This document shows positions 1 through 6,842 of a stretch of 24,222 bases of DNA, piece after piece. Position 1 is the stretch's first letter, and every line of letters begins with the position of its first letter. Below the pieces are notes generated by a model, which made no database searches, was not told where the DNA came from, and saw only the letters and a list, made by a program, of their open reading frames with translations. The translations under genes were made by a program, and so were the position numbers. The stretch comes from JAFALX01 sp050734185 (GTDB lineage: Bacteria; Chloroflexota; Dormibacteria; Aeolococcales; Aeolococcaceae): positions 1 through 24,222 of the forward strand of contig JBOHUE010000001.1 in the NCBI GenBank assembly GCA_050734185.1. The letters run 5' to 3'.

Positions 1-1280
1 GCCGCGATCAGCGCGAGCACGGTCGCGCCGGCGACGCCGATGAGGCTGGTGGCCACCGGCGCGCTCCCGAGGTCGACACCGATGAGGCCCTGGGCGATGA
101 GGTAGTCGTTGACGATGTGCGCCACCACCGCGATCGTGGCGATGCCGAAGGCCGTGCCGAGCACGCCACCGATGAGGCCGACGATGAAAGCCTCCACGAG
201 GAACCAGCGGAGCACGTCGCGGTCGTGCGCACCGATCGCTTTGAGCACGCCGATCTCACGCCGTCGCTCACGCACGGCCGCCAGCAGCGCGTTGGTGATG
301 CCGAGTGCTGCGATGAGCAGCGCGATGGCGCCGATCGCGCCCAGCACCATATCGACGACCTGCAGGTAGCGCTGCACCGAAGCGATGAGGTGCTCCGGAG
401 CGGTGGTGGAGAACCCGAGCGCGGTGATCTCGGAACGCACTGTGTGGATGGTGTCGAGCGAGTCGGCGACGACGATGAGCGACGAGTACTGAGTCGTCGG
501 AAACGGAAGGCCGACGTTGCTGCCGTCGACGCCGGCCAGCTGCCAGGCACGGTCCGCGTTGGTGAGCGCGCTCGAGGCGACGATGCCGCCTGACCCCAGG
601 TCCTGCGCCACCACGCCGATGATCGCCGCGCGCGTCCAGCGGCCACGGATCTGCTGCTGACCGGGGCTCACCTGCCCCGAGCCCAGCTCGATCACCTGGC
701 CCAGAACAGATGCGGGCTTGTTCGGGTCCGCGTGCACATGGTCGAAAAAGCCAAGGGTGACCGCAACCTCCGACGTCGACCCCGGTGACGGCAGCCGCCC
801 CGCAAGGACCGTGATCGGCAGGTTTCGCGCCTGGTTGAAGTCGATGCCGATGGCGCTGTCCGTGTACGGCCGCGACATGCCTCGGTCGGGGTCATCACCG
901 ATCGATCCCTCGAGCGCGCTGCCCAGCGGTGGTGGGACGACGTAGACCGGCTGCGACTGCACGGTCGTCACCGTGCTCACGTGCGCCAGGCCGCGCACGT
1001 CGATCAGGCTGGACGCGTTGATCGGCTTCGCCGGCCCTGGCCGCGGATTGTCGGAGTCGACCTGCGCCGGGTCCGCCGCGGCCGCGTCCACGGTGATCGC
1101 CGTTGTGGGCCCGCCCTTGCCCAGCTGGCTGATGACGCGCGACTCGGCGATGACCGCGATCGATGCGAGCGCGACCAGCAGCCCGGTGCCGAGTGCGATC
1201 GCGGCGATGGTGAGCGCCGTGCGCGCGGGCCGGCGCAGGACGCTGCGCAGCGACAGGACGAGCCCGTCGCGCCAGCTCAT
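1..1280 (-). CDS. FtsX/MacB-like ABC transporter permease, 3' part missing
   Basis: Membrane subunit of an ABC transporter of the MacB/LolE/FtsX class, partner of the ATPase just upstream. The reading frame starts at ATG 1280 (MSWRDGLVLSLRSVLRRP) and stays open to the left edge, so about 426 residues are visible and the C-terminus lies outside the window. A first membrane segment (LTIAAIALGTGLLVALASIA, near residues 23-42) is followed by a large extracytoplasmic region of about 260 residues, as in MacB-type permeases. Then comes a hydrophobic FtsX core with ITNALLAAVRERRREIGVLK and KAIGAHDRDVLRWFLVEAF, the cytoplasmic coupling region typical of the family. The start overlaps the stop of the ATPase gene by four bases (ATGA), so the two are translationally coupled. 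Substrate unknown; lipoprotein, peptide or glycan export are possible. Family call firm, substrate not. Confidence 0.88.
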   Translation of the reverse strand, partial: MSWRDGLVLSLRSVLRRPARTALTIAAIALGTGLLVALASIAVIAESRVISQLGKGGPTTAITVDAAAADPAQVDSDNPRPGPAKPINASSLIDVRGLAHVSTVTTVQSQPVYVVPPPLGSALEGSIGDDPDRGMSRPYTDSAIGIDFNQARNLPITVLAGRLPSPGSTSEVAVTLGFFDHVHADPNKPASVLGQVIELGSGQVSPGQQQIRGRWTRAAIIGVVAQDLGSGGIVASSALTNADRAWQLAGVDGSNVGLPFPTTQYSSLIVVADSLDTIHTVRSEITALGFSTTAPEHLIASVQRYLQVVDMVLGAIGAIALLIAALGITNALLAAVRERRREIGVLKAIGAHDRDVLRWFLVEAFIVGLIGGVLGTAFGIATIAVVAHIVNDYLIAQGLIGVDLGSAPVATSLIGVAGATVLALIA

Positions 1281-1966
1281 ACGGGTTCCTCCACGAGCTC
1301 GGGCGCCAGGCGGCCGTCGCGCAGGCGCAACCGGCGCGACGCGCGCGCCGCCACTGCGGCGTTATGAGTGACCACGATGAGGGTGCAGCCTCGGTCGGCT
1401 CGCAGCCGCTCCAGCAGATCGAGGACGCGCTCGGCGGCATCCTCGTCGAGGTTGCCCGTCGGCTCGTCCGCAAGCAGGAGATGTGGCCGCGTGCTCAGCG
1501 CGCGCGCGATGGCGACGCGTTGCTGCTCGCCGCCGCTGAGCTGCTGGGGACGGTGGTCGGCACGATCGGTCAGGCCGACCGACTCCAGCACCTCATCGGC
1601 ACGGGCGCGCCGCTGCGCGAGCCGCATGCCGGACAGGCTCAGGGCGACCATCACATTCTCGCGCGCTGTGAGGACGTCAAGCAATCCGAAGTGCTGGAAC
1701 ACGAAGCCGATCACCTGGCTGCGGTACTCGGCGAGCGCACCGCGGCGCAGCGCGCGCAGACGCGTGTCGCCGATCCAGATTTCGCCCTCGCGGATCGGCT
1801 CGAGGCCGCCGAGCAGGCTGAGCAGCGTGCTCTTGCCCGCGCCCGACGGGCCCTGCAGGGCAACGTGGCTGCCCGCATCGATGTCGAAGTCGAGGTCGTG
1901 CAGCACCGAGACCGCTCGGCGCCCCGACCCGTACGAATGACTCAGGCCGCGCACGCTCACTGCCAC
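1277..1966 (-). CDS. ABC transporter ATP-binding protein (MacB/LolD type)
   Basis: Cytoplasmic ATPase powering the adjacent FtsX-like permease. From GTG 1966 it is 229 residues, the usual length for LolD/FtsE-like subunits. Walker A GPSGAGKS (39-46), Q-loop VFQHF (about 89-93), signature LSGGEQQRVAIARAL (143-157), Walker B LLLADEPTGNLD (163-174) and the switch histidine in VVTHN (H201) are all present, so it should be catalytically competent. The start is uncertain: GTG 1966, GTG 1960 and GTG 1999 (overlapping the stop of the preceding epimerase gene as TAGTG) are all in frame. I prefer 1966 or 1960 because the domain begins AVSVRGLSHSYGSG and a G-rich stretch lies just upstream. Its stop overlaps the permease ATG. 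Confidence 0.92.
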   Translation of the reverse strand: MAVSVRGLSHSYGSGRRAVSVLHDLDFDIDAGSHVALQGPSGAGKSTLLSLLGGLEPIREGEIWIGDTRLRALRRGALAEYRSQVIGFVFQHFGLLDVLTARENVMVALSLSGMRLAQRRARADEVLESVGLTDRADHRPQQLSGGEQQRVAIARALSTRPHLLLADEPTGNLDEDAAERVLDLLERLRADRGCTLIVVTHNAAVAARASRRLRLRDGRLAPELVEEPV

Positions 1967-1998
1967 CCCACCCCCCGCGATCGCGCCGGCCGCGAGCA

Positions 1999-3120
1999 CT
2001 ATCGGATCAGTCCCAGCGCGGTGAGCTCCGCGGTCGCCGTCTCGGTGCGGTCGACGGGCTTCTCGTCCGTGACCCACTCGGCGAGGTCGCGCAGGGCGGA
2101 CTCACGGTTCGCCGCCGCGGAGAAGCCGAGCAGCGCCTTCGCCCGCTCCGTGCTCGCATAGCAGTGGCGGACGTCGCCCGCGCGGTACCTGTTGGTGATG
2201 TCGGGCTCGGTGTCGACACCGAGCGCGTCAGCCAGGGTGCGCGCGAGCCCGGCGATGGTGAGCGTCACCCCGGTACCGACGTTGAGAGCGCGACCCGCGG
2301 CGGCCGGGGCCTCCATGGCGAGCAGGTTGGCCGCCACGACGTCGCTGACGTGGATGAGGTCACGACGCTGCCCGCCGTCCTCGTACACCGTCGGCCGGCG
2401 GCCGGACCGCAGCTGGGTGGCGAAGATCGCGGCCACACCGGTGTACGGGTTGGACAGCGCCTGACGGCGACCGTAGATGTTCAGGTAGCGCAGCGCGACG
2501 GTCTCCACCCCGAAGCTCCTGCCCGTCACGAGCACAATCGTCTCCGACGCAAGCTTTCCGATTGCATACGGCGATGTCGTGTCGAGCGGTTTTTCCTCGT
2601 CGGTCGGCATCGGGCTCACGAACTCGGTGCAGGTCGGGCAGCGCGGCTCCCAGCGACGCGCCGCCAGATCTTCATCGGTTCGCGGGGGCGGCTTCACCAT
2701 CCCGTGCTCGGCGCAGCGGTACGCGCCGTCGCCGTAGACCACCATCGACGATGCCGCCACGACACGGCGGATGCGGTCGCGGCGTGACACCACCTCTTCC
2801 ATGAGCACCGCCGTGCCCACTGCGTTCACGTCGATGTAGCGCTCGATCTCGTACATCGACTGACCGTTGCCCACCATCGCGCCCTGGTGAAATACCGTGT
2901 CGACGCCCTCGAGGGCGGAGCGCACGGCTTGGCGGTCGCGCAGGTCGGCCCGATGCATCTCTGCGTCGGGATTACGGAAGCGGGCTACGCCCCCCTCATG
3001 CGCCTGCGGGTCGACGTTGTCCAGCACGCGCACCGTGTGGCCGGCGGCGAGGAGCGCGTCGACCAGGTGCGACCCGACGAAGCCGCAGCCGCCGGTGACG
3101 AGCGTGGACCGCTGGGTCAT
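1999..3120 (-). CDS. NAD-dependent epimerase, dTDP-L-rhamnose 4-epimerase-like SDR
   Basis: Extended short-chain dehydrogenase/reductase acting on a nucleotide sugar; 373 residues from ATG 3120. The NAD-binding glycines are G10, G13 and G16 (TGGCGFVG). The catalytic serine region is ASSMVVYG (123-130) and the catalytic pair is Y185/K189 in SPYAIGK. The conserved block ALSNPYTGVAAIF (221-233) and an insert with C136, H139, C161 and C164 (CAEH then CPTC) resemble what I recall of WbiB-type dTDP-L-rhamnose 4-epimerases, which make dTDP-6-deoxy-L-talose; that substrate is inference from memory. UDP-glucose or GDP-mannose epimerase/dehydratase activity is the alternative. The ATG overlaps the stop of the DUF2064-DUF2079 gene (ATGA), and a glycosyltransferase lies two genes upstream, consistent with a role in surface glycan supply. 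Confidence 0.9.
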   Translation of the reverse strand: MTQRSTLVTGGCGFVGSHLVDALLAAGHTVRVLDNVDPQAHEGGVARFRNPDAEMHRADLRDRQAVRSALEGVDTVFHQGAMVGNGQSMYEIERYIDVNAVGTAVLMEEVVSRRDRIRRVVAASSMVVYGDGAYRCAEHGMVKPPPRTDEDLAARRWEPRCPTCTEFVSPMPTDEEKPLDTTSPYAIGKLASETIVLVTGRSFGVETVALRYLNIYGRRQALSNPYTGVAAIFATQLRSGRRPTVYEDGGQRRDLIHVSDVVAANLLAMEAPAAAGRALNVGTGVTLTIAGLARTLADALGVDTEPDITNRYRAGDVRHCYASTERAKALLGFSAAANRESALRDLAEWVTDEKPVDRTETATAELTALGLIR

Positions 3121-5168
3121 AGCTTCCACAGCGTGACGCCTTCGGCGCTCGCAACCTCGTGGTAGTGCCAATCCGCGAGCGCCCTTCGTGCTTTCTGATA
3201 GCCGACGCTCTTGTCGGAGATGCTGCCGCGCTCGTCGAGCACGACGTACGGCACCCCCAATCCCGCGGGGAACTCCCAGATCTCGGTGCGCTCGCTGACG
3301 TGGGCGACCAGCCCGGTCGACGCGGCCAGCGCGACGTTGGCGGGAATGCGATCGAGCACGCTCTGGGCGCCGGGATACCGCGACAGCCCGCCGAGTTCCG
3401 AGGTGGCGAACTGGCTGCCGGGCAGGACGGCCATCAGGGCGTACGCGGCGGCCGAGGCACCGACGAGGGCCGGCGGGGCGGCGCGCAGCAGCTGCGGGAG
3501 AGGCCGTATGCGGCGCCAGCCAAGCATCGCGCAGGCAACGAGCAGCGGCGCGGACTCGAGGCCGTACTGCAGCTGCAGCCCGCTCTGCCACGCGTGTCCG
3601 CTCATGAGCGCGACGAGCAACGGGAGGAGCGCGCCGAGCAGCGCCCAGCCCGAGAGCAGCGGCAGAAGTGCGAGCGGAAGGAACGCGAGCGCCCAGCCGC
3701 GAAGCACGGCTGGATCGACAAGGTGCGTGAGCACCGTGAGCGGGTGCGCGAGCGCTGCGTGGAGGTCGGTGCCCACGGAGGTGCTGCCCGGCGAAAGCCA
3801 GGCGTAGGCATCCGCCAGGTCGCTCGGCATGCCGCCACGAAAGAACGGCATCACGAACAGGACAACGACAACGAAGCCGGCGATTCCCGCTCCGGTTGCG
3901 AGGAGCCCGAGCCGTTCGCCGTCCACCCGCCAGGCGATCCAGCCGGTGCCGGCCGCCACGAGCAGGGCATCCTCCTTCACCGTCGCCAGCAGGAGCAGCA
4001 GCAGCACGAAGCGAAGACGGCGGCGCGTGGCGGCGGCCTCCAGCGCGAAGAGCGCGAGCGCCGGAGTCACCGCCTCGGTGTGGAACCCGTATGGCGCGGC
4101 GTTGGTGAGGAGAGGGGAGAGCGCCATGACGAGCGCCGCGACGAGCGGGGCGTGCGGCCGGCCCGGCAGCCAGAGCCGAGCCAGCCGGGCGGCTGCGAGC
4201 GGGGCGAGCCCGAACGCCGCTGCCTGGATCAGCAGCAGCCAGATCGGCGAGGCGACGATCCGGTACAGCTGCGCGAAGACGCCGAACAGCGGCTCCCAGT
4301 GCTCGCCGAGGAACGCATACGGCAGGAAGGTGGTGAGGAAGACCTGGCCGTGCACGGTGTTCCAGGCCACCTGGTCGAAAAAGCCGAGGTCGTACGCGGG
4401 CGTGTGCAGCGAGTAGAAGCGCACCGCGTTGAACGTGAACGTCATCAGCGCGATGACGATTCCGATGAGCAGGGAGCCGCGCCGGTCGAGCCAGGCGAGC
4501 GCCGCGCCCGCGGTTGTGTGCGGGCCCCCAGTGTCCATGACCTCGGCCGTTCGCGGAGCACGTGCGGCGGCGCGCTGCGTGCGCAGCTCCGAGCGCAGCT
4601 GCTGCAGCCCGCCCGGCTCGTCGACGTCGTACCAGGGCGGGAGCACGAGTGGCCGGCGCCCCGCGCGGCGCAATGCTCGCTCCGTGGCGCGGCAGGTGCG
4701 ACCCGTGCTCCACGGCACGCCGTCGAGTGCTTCGCCGATCGGCCGGTCCACACCGAGAGCGACCCAGCCACCGTCGGTGGCCGGCACGATCGTCGCCCTT
4801 CGCTTGCGCAGGCCGGCGAAGCAGGCGGCGACGGACTCCGGCGGCAGCGTCGGCGCGTCGGTACCGACGATGACGACGCGGTCGGCGCCTCGGACGAACG
4901 CCGCGTCGATGGCGTCCGCAATCCTGTCGCCGAAGTCCGCGTTCTTCTGCAGGTGCACGTCCGCACCGGGTGCGACCGCGGCGATCCCGTCGAGCGGCTC
5001 CGTCACCGCGAGCAGCAGCGTCGTCGACTCCGGCAGCTGCCAGCCGGCGATGTCGGCGAAGAACGCGTGATAGAGGTCGTCGGCGGCGCGATCACCGACG
5101 TGAGACCGCAGCCGCGTCTTGCCCGAGGCCGGCGCCGGCGAGCGGCCGAACACCACGAGCGTGTTCAC
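3117..5168 (-). CDS. DUF2064 (CofC/GT-A-like) domain fused to DUF2079 membrane protein
   Basis: One uninterrupted frame of 683 residues from GTG 5168. Residues 1-200 form a DUF2064/TIGR04282 domain, a nucleotidyl/glycosyltransferase-like fold: GRSPAPASGKTRL (8-20), VGTDAPTLPP (101-110), ATDGGWVALG (130-139), PWST (152-155) and WYDVDEPGGL (179-188). Residues from about 230 form a DUF2079 polytopic membrane protein: AYDLGFFDQVAWNTVHGQ, EHWEPLFGVFAQLYRI and YGFHTEAVTPALAL match its conserved aromatic/acidic loops, with many hydrophobic helices and a soluble C-terminal segment. DUF2079 proteins are thought to be GT-C-like glycosyltransferases; exact function unknown. The two domains are usually separate proteins. 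An in-frame ATG at 4538 (residue 211), preceded closely by GAGG, could also start a separate DUF2079 protein. Start and stop each overlap the neighbouring gene by four bases. Confidence 0.88.
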   Translation of the reverse strand: MNTLVVFGRSPAPASGKTRLRSHVGDRAADDLYHAFFADIAGWQLPESTTLLLAVTEPLDGIAAVAPGADVHLQKNADFGDRIADAIDAAFVRGADRVVIVGTDAPTLPPESVAACFAGLRKRRATIVPATDGGWVALGVDRPIGEALDGVPWSTGRTCRATERALRRAGRRPLVLPPWYDVDEPGGLQQLRSELRTQRAAARAPRTAEVMDTGGPHTTAGAALAWLDRRGSLLIGIVIALMTFTFNAVRFYSLHTPAYDLGFFDQVAWNTVHGQVFLTTFLPYAFLGEHWEPLFGVFAQLYRIVASPIWLLLIQAAAFGLAPLAAARLARLWLPGRPHAPLVAALVMALSPLLTNAAPYGFHTEAVTPALALFALEAAATRRRLRFVLLLLLLATVKEDALLVAAGTGWIAWRVDGERLGLLATGAGIAGFVVVVLFVMPFFRGGMPSDLADAYAWLSPGSTSVGTDLHAALAHPLTVLTHLVDPAVLRGWALAFLPLALLPLLSGWALLGALLPLLVALMSGHAWQSGLQLQYGLESAPLLVACAMLGWRRIRPLPQLLRAAPPALVGASAAAYALMAVLPGSQFATSELGGLSRYPGAQSVLDRIPANVALAASTGLVAHVSERTEIWEFPAGLGVPYVVLDERGSISDKSVGYQKARRALADWHYHEVASAEGVTLWKL

Positions 5169-5842
5169 CGAACGCGCTCGACCAGCAGCGTTCGGCTGAT
5201 GTCCCACGCGGCCTGCAACGATCCGCGCACCGACCCGCTCACCTTCGAGCGGCCGCCGGTGCGCTCGCGATACCCGACATCGACCTCGGCGATGCGCGCG
5301 CGCCTGCGCGCCGCCCGAGCCAGCAGTTGAGCGGGCCACGCGTAGCGCGAACCGGGCAGCTCGAGCGCGTCCAGCGTGCTCGTGCGCACGGCGCGAAACG
5401 GACCGAGCTCGCGCAGGCGCACACCGTACAGCGCGCGGAGCAATCCGCCGATCACGCGGTTGCCGGCGCGCTGATGCCACGACATCGGGATGCGCCGGCC
5501 AACGCGCGCACCGCAGACGATGTCCGCGGTGCCGGCGACGATCGGCGCCAGCAGCAATGGGATCGCCTCGGCCGGCATGCTTCCGTCGCCGTCGAGGAAA
5601 ACGACAATGTCGCTGTCCACGGCGGCGTCGCAGCCGGCACGGCAGGCCCATCCGTAGCCGCGCCGCGTCTGTGTCACCACGATGGCGCCGGCGGCGGCGG
5701 CCACCGCCGCAGTGGCGTCGCGGCTGCCGTTATCGACAACGATGACCGAAACCGGAGGCGTGACCTGCCCTCGAACCGCGGCGACGACGCCGCCGATGCT
5801 CTCGGCCTCGTCGAGCGCCGGGATCACCACCGCGACAGTCAT
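5165..5842 (-). CDS. Family 2 glycosyltransferase (dolichol/polyprenyl-phosphate sugar synthase-like)
   Basis: Soluble GT-A glycosyltransferase of 225 residues from ATG 5842, probably transferring a sugar from a nucleotide donor to a polyprenyl phosphate on the inner face of the membrane. Seen: N-terminal VAVVIPALDEAESIGGVV (3-20), VIVVDNGSRD (33-42), the metal-binding D84-G-D86 in VFLDGDGSMP, LRELGPFRAVR (143-153) and the C-terminal YRERTGGRSKVSGS (191-204), a hallmark of DPM1/DPG-synthase-like enzymes. No C-terminal membrane helices are present. Its ATG overlaps the stop of mtnP (ATGA) and its stop overlaps the GTG of the DUF2064-DUF2079 gene (GTGA). The product could supply lipid-linked sugar to the DUF2079 (GT-C-like) partner. 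Family certain; donor sugar unknown. Confidence 0.93.
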   Translation of the reverse strand: MTVAVVIPALDEAESIGGVVAAVRGQVTPPVSVIVVDNGSRDATAAVAAAAGAIVVTQTRRGYGWACRAGCDAAVDSDIVVFLDGDGSMPAEAIPLLLAPIVAGTADIVCGARVGRRIPMSWHQRAGNRVIGGLLRALYGVRLRELGPFRAVRTSTLDALELPGSRYAWPAQLLARAARRRARIAEVDVGYRERTGGRSKVSGSVRGSLQAAWDISRTLLVERVR

Positions 5843-6651
5843 TCGTGGCTGATCGATGCGGGCCGGCCGGCGGCGCAATCGCAGCCGCGCTCCGCCGGCA
5901 GGGACGCCACCAGCTGCAGCACCGCTTCGCGCAGCAATGCGATCTTGGCCGCGAACACGCGCAGCACCTCCTCCTGGGTGACCGCGGCCACTTCCTCGCC
6001 GCGGTCGACTCCGGCGTCGTAGTCGGTGAGCAGCGCCAGAGCGGAGTAGCAGAACCCGAGCTCGCGCGCGAGGGCGACCTCCGGGTACTGCGTCATGTTG
6101 ATGAGGTCCGCGCCCTGGGCCGTCCGCAGCCGCGACTCGGCGGCCGTCGAGAAGCGCGGACCCTCGATGACGACCACGGTACCCGCGTCGTGGGTCGTCA
6201 GCCCAGCGCTCCGCGAGGACGCGGCGGCGGCGGCGCGAAGTTCCGCGCAGTACGGCCAGGGCGCGCTCAGGTGTGCCACCTCGGGGCCGTCGAAGAAGGT
6301 GTCATCGCGGCGGCCCTTGGTGGCGTCGATCAGCTGGTCGCAGACGACGACCTCACCCGGTTTCAGGTCAGCGCGGAGGCTACCGGCGGCGCAGGGCGCG
6401 ACCACCCGGGTGACGCCCAGCGACGAAAGCGCCCAGAGATTGGCACGGTAGTTGATGCGGTGCGGGGGAATCGTGTGCCGCGTCCCGTGGCGTGGGAGAA
6501 ACGCCACGCTGCGGCCGGCGACTGTACCGATCGTCACCGTGTCGCTGGGGTCGCCATAGGGCGTCGCGATGTGCCGGCTCTCCTGGTCGTGCGCTCCGAA
6601 CAGCTCGTAGAAGCCGCTGCCACCGATGACGCCGATCTCAGCCGTGGTCAT
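5839..6651 (-). CDS. mtnP: S-methyl-5'-thioadenosine phosphorylase
   Basis: Purine nucleoside phosphorylase family 2 enzyme of 270 residues; cleaves methylthioadenosine to adenine and methylthioribose-1-phosphate, recycling the by-product of polyamine synthesis and SAM use. Seen: IGVIGGSGFYE (6-16), phosphate/nucleoside site PRHGTRHTIPPHRINYRAN (53-71), CAAGSLR (87-93), VIEGPRFST (161-169), INMTQYPE (184-191) and LLTDYDAG (207-214). The D210/D212 pair in TDYD is the pattern associated with 6-aminopurine (adenine) preference, favouring MTAP over methylthioinosine or guanosine phosphorylase. ATG 6651 is chosen because GAGG sits four to five bases upstream (CGAGGCACC-ATG) and the protein then begins at the family's usual N-terminus. 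First gene of the coupled minus-strand operon, although its metabolic role differs from the glycan genes that follow. Confidence 0.94.
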   Translation of the reverse strand: MTTAEIGVIGGSGFYELFGAHDQESRHIATPYGDPSDTVTIGTVAGRSVAFLPRHGTRHTIPPHRINYRANLWALSSLGVTRVVAPCAAGSLRADLKPGEVVVCDQLIDATKGRRDDTFFDGPEVAHLSAPWPYCAELRAAAAASSRSAGLTTHDAGTVVVIEGPRFSTAAESRLRTAQGADLINMTQYPEVALARELGFCYSALALLTDYDAGVDRGEEVAAVTQEEVLRVFAAKIALLREAVLQLVASLPAERGCDCAAGRPASISHE

Positions 6652-6700
6652 GGTGCCTCGTGAGGTACGGCCTGGCCGTGACGGGCAGACATCGCAGCGC

Positions 6701-6731
6701 AATGTACATGCGGACCCGCAGCCGGTCGTAA
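6701..6731 (-). promoter_or_regulatory. Weak candidate promoter of the mtnP operon
   Basis: On the minus strand TACATT (6701-6706) could be a -10 box, with TTACGA (6726-6731) 19 bases upstream as a poor -35. Transcription would begin near 6694 and give a leader of about 43 bases carrying the GAGG site. Spacing is long, so this is tentative. Confidence 0.25.
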
Positions 6732-6740
6732 GACTGACTG

Positions 6741-6768
6741 TTGACTTGCCAGACGGTGGCAGTACGCT
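6741..6768 (+). promoter_or_regulatory. Candidate promoter of the hydrolase-rhodanese unit
   Basis: TTGACT (6741-6746) and TACGCT (6763-6768), separated by 16 bases, match a housekeeping sigma-factor promoter. The predicted start near 6775 leaves a leader of about 68 bases before ATG 6843. It lies in the 191-base divergent gap between mtnP and the hydrolase. Confidence 0.45.
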
Positions 6769-6842
6769 AAGCATCGCGGTTCAGGACGCGAGGCACCCTG
6801 TCGCGACTGCTGCAACGCTCTCAGCCCCTGGTTGTTTTGACT

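Noticed and set aside
1364..2161. Plus-strand open frame opposite the ABC ATPase
   Set aside because: The minus strand carries all five ABC ATPase motifs; the plus frame is a compositional shadow.
3121..4713. In-frame extension of the epimerase gene by about 530 codons upstream
   Set aside because: The extension is Arg/Ala-rich, overlaps the DUF2064-DUF2079 gene in another frame, and the epimerase has a good ATG at 3120 directly before its NAD motif.
5169..5651. N-terminal extension of the DUF2064-DUF2079 frame
   Set aside because: It is Arg-rich shadow sequence over the GT2 gene; GTG 5168 gives the exact family N-terminus and overlaps the GT2 stop.
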